A stretch of 64,000 bases of DNA from NCBI GenBank assembly GCA_035314825.1, contig DATFYX010000011.1, positions 1 to 64,000 on the forward strand. Reading direction: 5' to 3'. Under the pieces are notes generated by a model. That model ran no database searches. It saw only the letters and a list, made by a program, of their open reading frames with translations, and was not told the origin of the DNA. The translations under genes were made by a program, and so were the position numbers. Shown piece after piece: positions 63,562 through 64,000 of this stretch. This stretch comes from Candidatus Eremiobacteraceae bacterium. Lineage in GTDB: Bacteria; Vulcanimicrobiota; Vulcanimicrobiia; Eremiobacterales; Eremiobacteraceae. Position 1 is the stretch's first letter; the number at the start of each line of letters is the position of its first letter.

Positions 63562-64000
63562 GTGACGATCGGACTGCTCGCACTGTTTGCATCGGCGGCG
63601 CTGGCAGACGCATCGCCTGCCTCAGCGGCACCGGCGGCCACGCAAGCGCCGCTGCGCGCGGTGGTCTATACGATATCGATCCTACAGCGCAATCAGGCGC
63701 ACATCGAGCGCTATAACACGGTCGAGCGGCCCAGCGCCGCATTCACCGACGACGGCACCGTCGAGATCGACGTCATGGCCGACGCGGATCCGCTCCTGGG
63801 CGTGCGCGTGCTCGAGACGATGCGCTCGCGCGGCTATCCGGCGGAATTCGACGGCAACGTCGGACCGCAGGACGGCGTGCACTTCCCGGAAGAGTCGCTC
63901 AGCGATGCCTCGCTCACGTTGCTGCGTTTTTTCGGCGTGCGTTTCGCCGCCGACCGAAGCTTGGAACCGGGCTCGCATTGGACCGGAGATTCGGGGACGA
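63562..64000 (+). CDS. Secreted protein of unknown function, second of a tandem pair, cut by window edge
   Basis: The first 146 codons of a frame starting at GTG 63562 and still open at the right edge. It has a signal peptide (IGLLALFASAALADASPASA) and then VVYTISILQRNQAHIER and DDGTVEIDVMADADPLLGVRVLETM, parallel to the upstream gene. It starts 24 bases after that gene's stop, so the two are one transcript formed by tandem duplication. Function unknown. Confidence 0.7.
   Translation, partial: MTIGLLALFASAALADASPASAAPAATQAPLRAVVYTISILQRNQAHIERYNTVERPSAAFTDDGTVEIDVMADADPLLGVRVLETMRSRGYPAEFDGNVGPQDGVHFPEESLSDASLTLLRFFGVRFAADRSLEPGSHWTGDSGT

Overview
The window (about 64 kb, GC-rich, roughly 63-65% by eye) is chromosomal DNA of a free-living bacterium with an outer membrane: it carries an AcrAB-like RND pump, several lipoproteins, a LolA-like protein and many small secreted proteins. 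The gene mix (DUF1800/DUF1501 pair, class III cyclase-ATPase-TPR regulators, DUF885 and S9 peptidases, sorbosone-dehydrogenase-like propellers, many short secreted proteins of unknown function) suggests an uncultured soil or permafrost lineage such as Candidatus Eremiobacterota. No rRNA or single-copy marker was compared, so this placement is tentative. I saw no rRNA, tRNA, CRISPR array, prophage or intact insertion sequence.

Layout. 1-5.6 kb: a cyclase-ATPase regulator running off the left edge, DUF899 and DUF1059 proteins, a decayed arylsulfatase C-terminus, a LolA-like protein and a coiled-coil protein. 5.9-16.3 kb: secreted proteins of unknown role, a DUF1345 membrane protein, a three-gene run (LVIVD-repeat protein, dienelactone-hydrolase-like protein, methyltransferase), a second run (cytochrome c, patatin, DoxX-like), and a two-gene unit pairing a secreted gp5/VgrG-type OB protein with a membrane M23 peptidase. 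16.4-28.6 kb: a DUF4239 protein, a five-gene minus-strand run (OsmC, DUF4242, second cyclase-ATPase, aldo/keto reductase, DUF202), small membrane proteins, a PNPOx-like protein, and an S9 peptidase coupled to an isoprenylcysteine-methyltransferase-like protein. 27.2-39.8 kb: a long minus-strand housekeeping block, pxpB-pxpC-pxpA-rimP-(methyltransferase)-(secreted protein)-nusA-ylxR-infB-(TPR-like)-rbfA-nrnA-truB-(secreted)-ribF, which couples 5-oxoproline catabolism to translation and RNA maturation genes. 39.9-49.1 kb: a DUF255 thioredoxin-domain protein, an unknown gene behind a possible attenuator, a DUF1232 protein, a phytoene-desaturase-like oxidoreductase and an RND efflux pair. 49.1-64 kb: two DUF885 peptidase-like proteins, DUF1800/DUF1501, two adjacent paralogous sorbosone-dehydrogenase-like lipoproteins, a secreted Hcp-like protein, a HhH-GPD protein and two tandem secreted paralogs, the last cut by the right edge.

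The most notable structure is a set of about 18 short palindromes (about 26 bp) scattered from 16.0 to 62.8 kb. They fall into three stem families: A (GGTCGAAT/ATTCGACC), B (GCGCGTTC/GAACGCGC) and C (CCCGCGCTC/GAGCGCGGG). All three are followed on the plus strand by a related tail (GCTCCA, GCTACA, GCTACTACA or GACTACA). Read on the minus strand, each is a GTAG or GGAG tetranucleotide followed by a hairpin, which is the architecture of REP elements mobilised by REP-associated tyrosine transposases (RAYTs). All but one point the same way whatever the strand of the neighbouring gene, and several are translated in frame within genes (DUF255 protein, both sorbosone-dehydrogenase-like lipoproteins, YlxR). 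No transposase lies in the window, so the mobiliser would be elsewhere in the genome.
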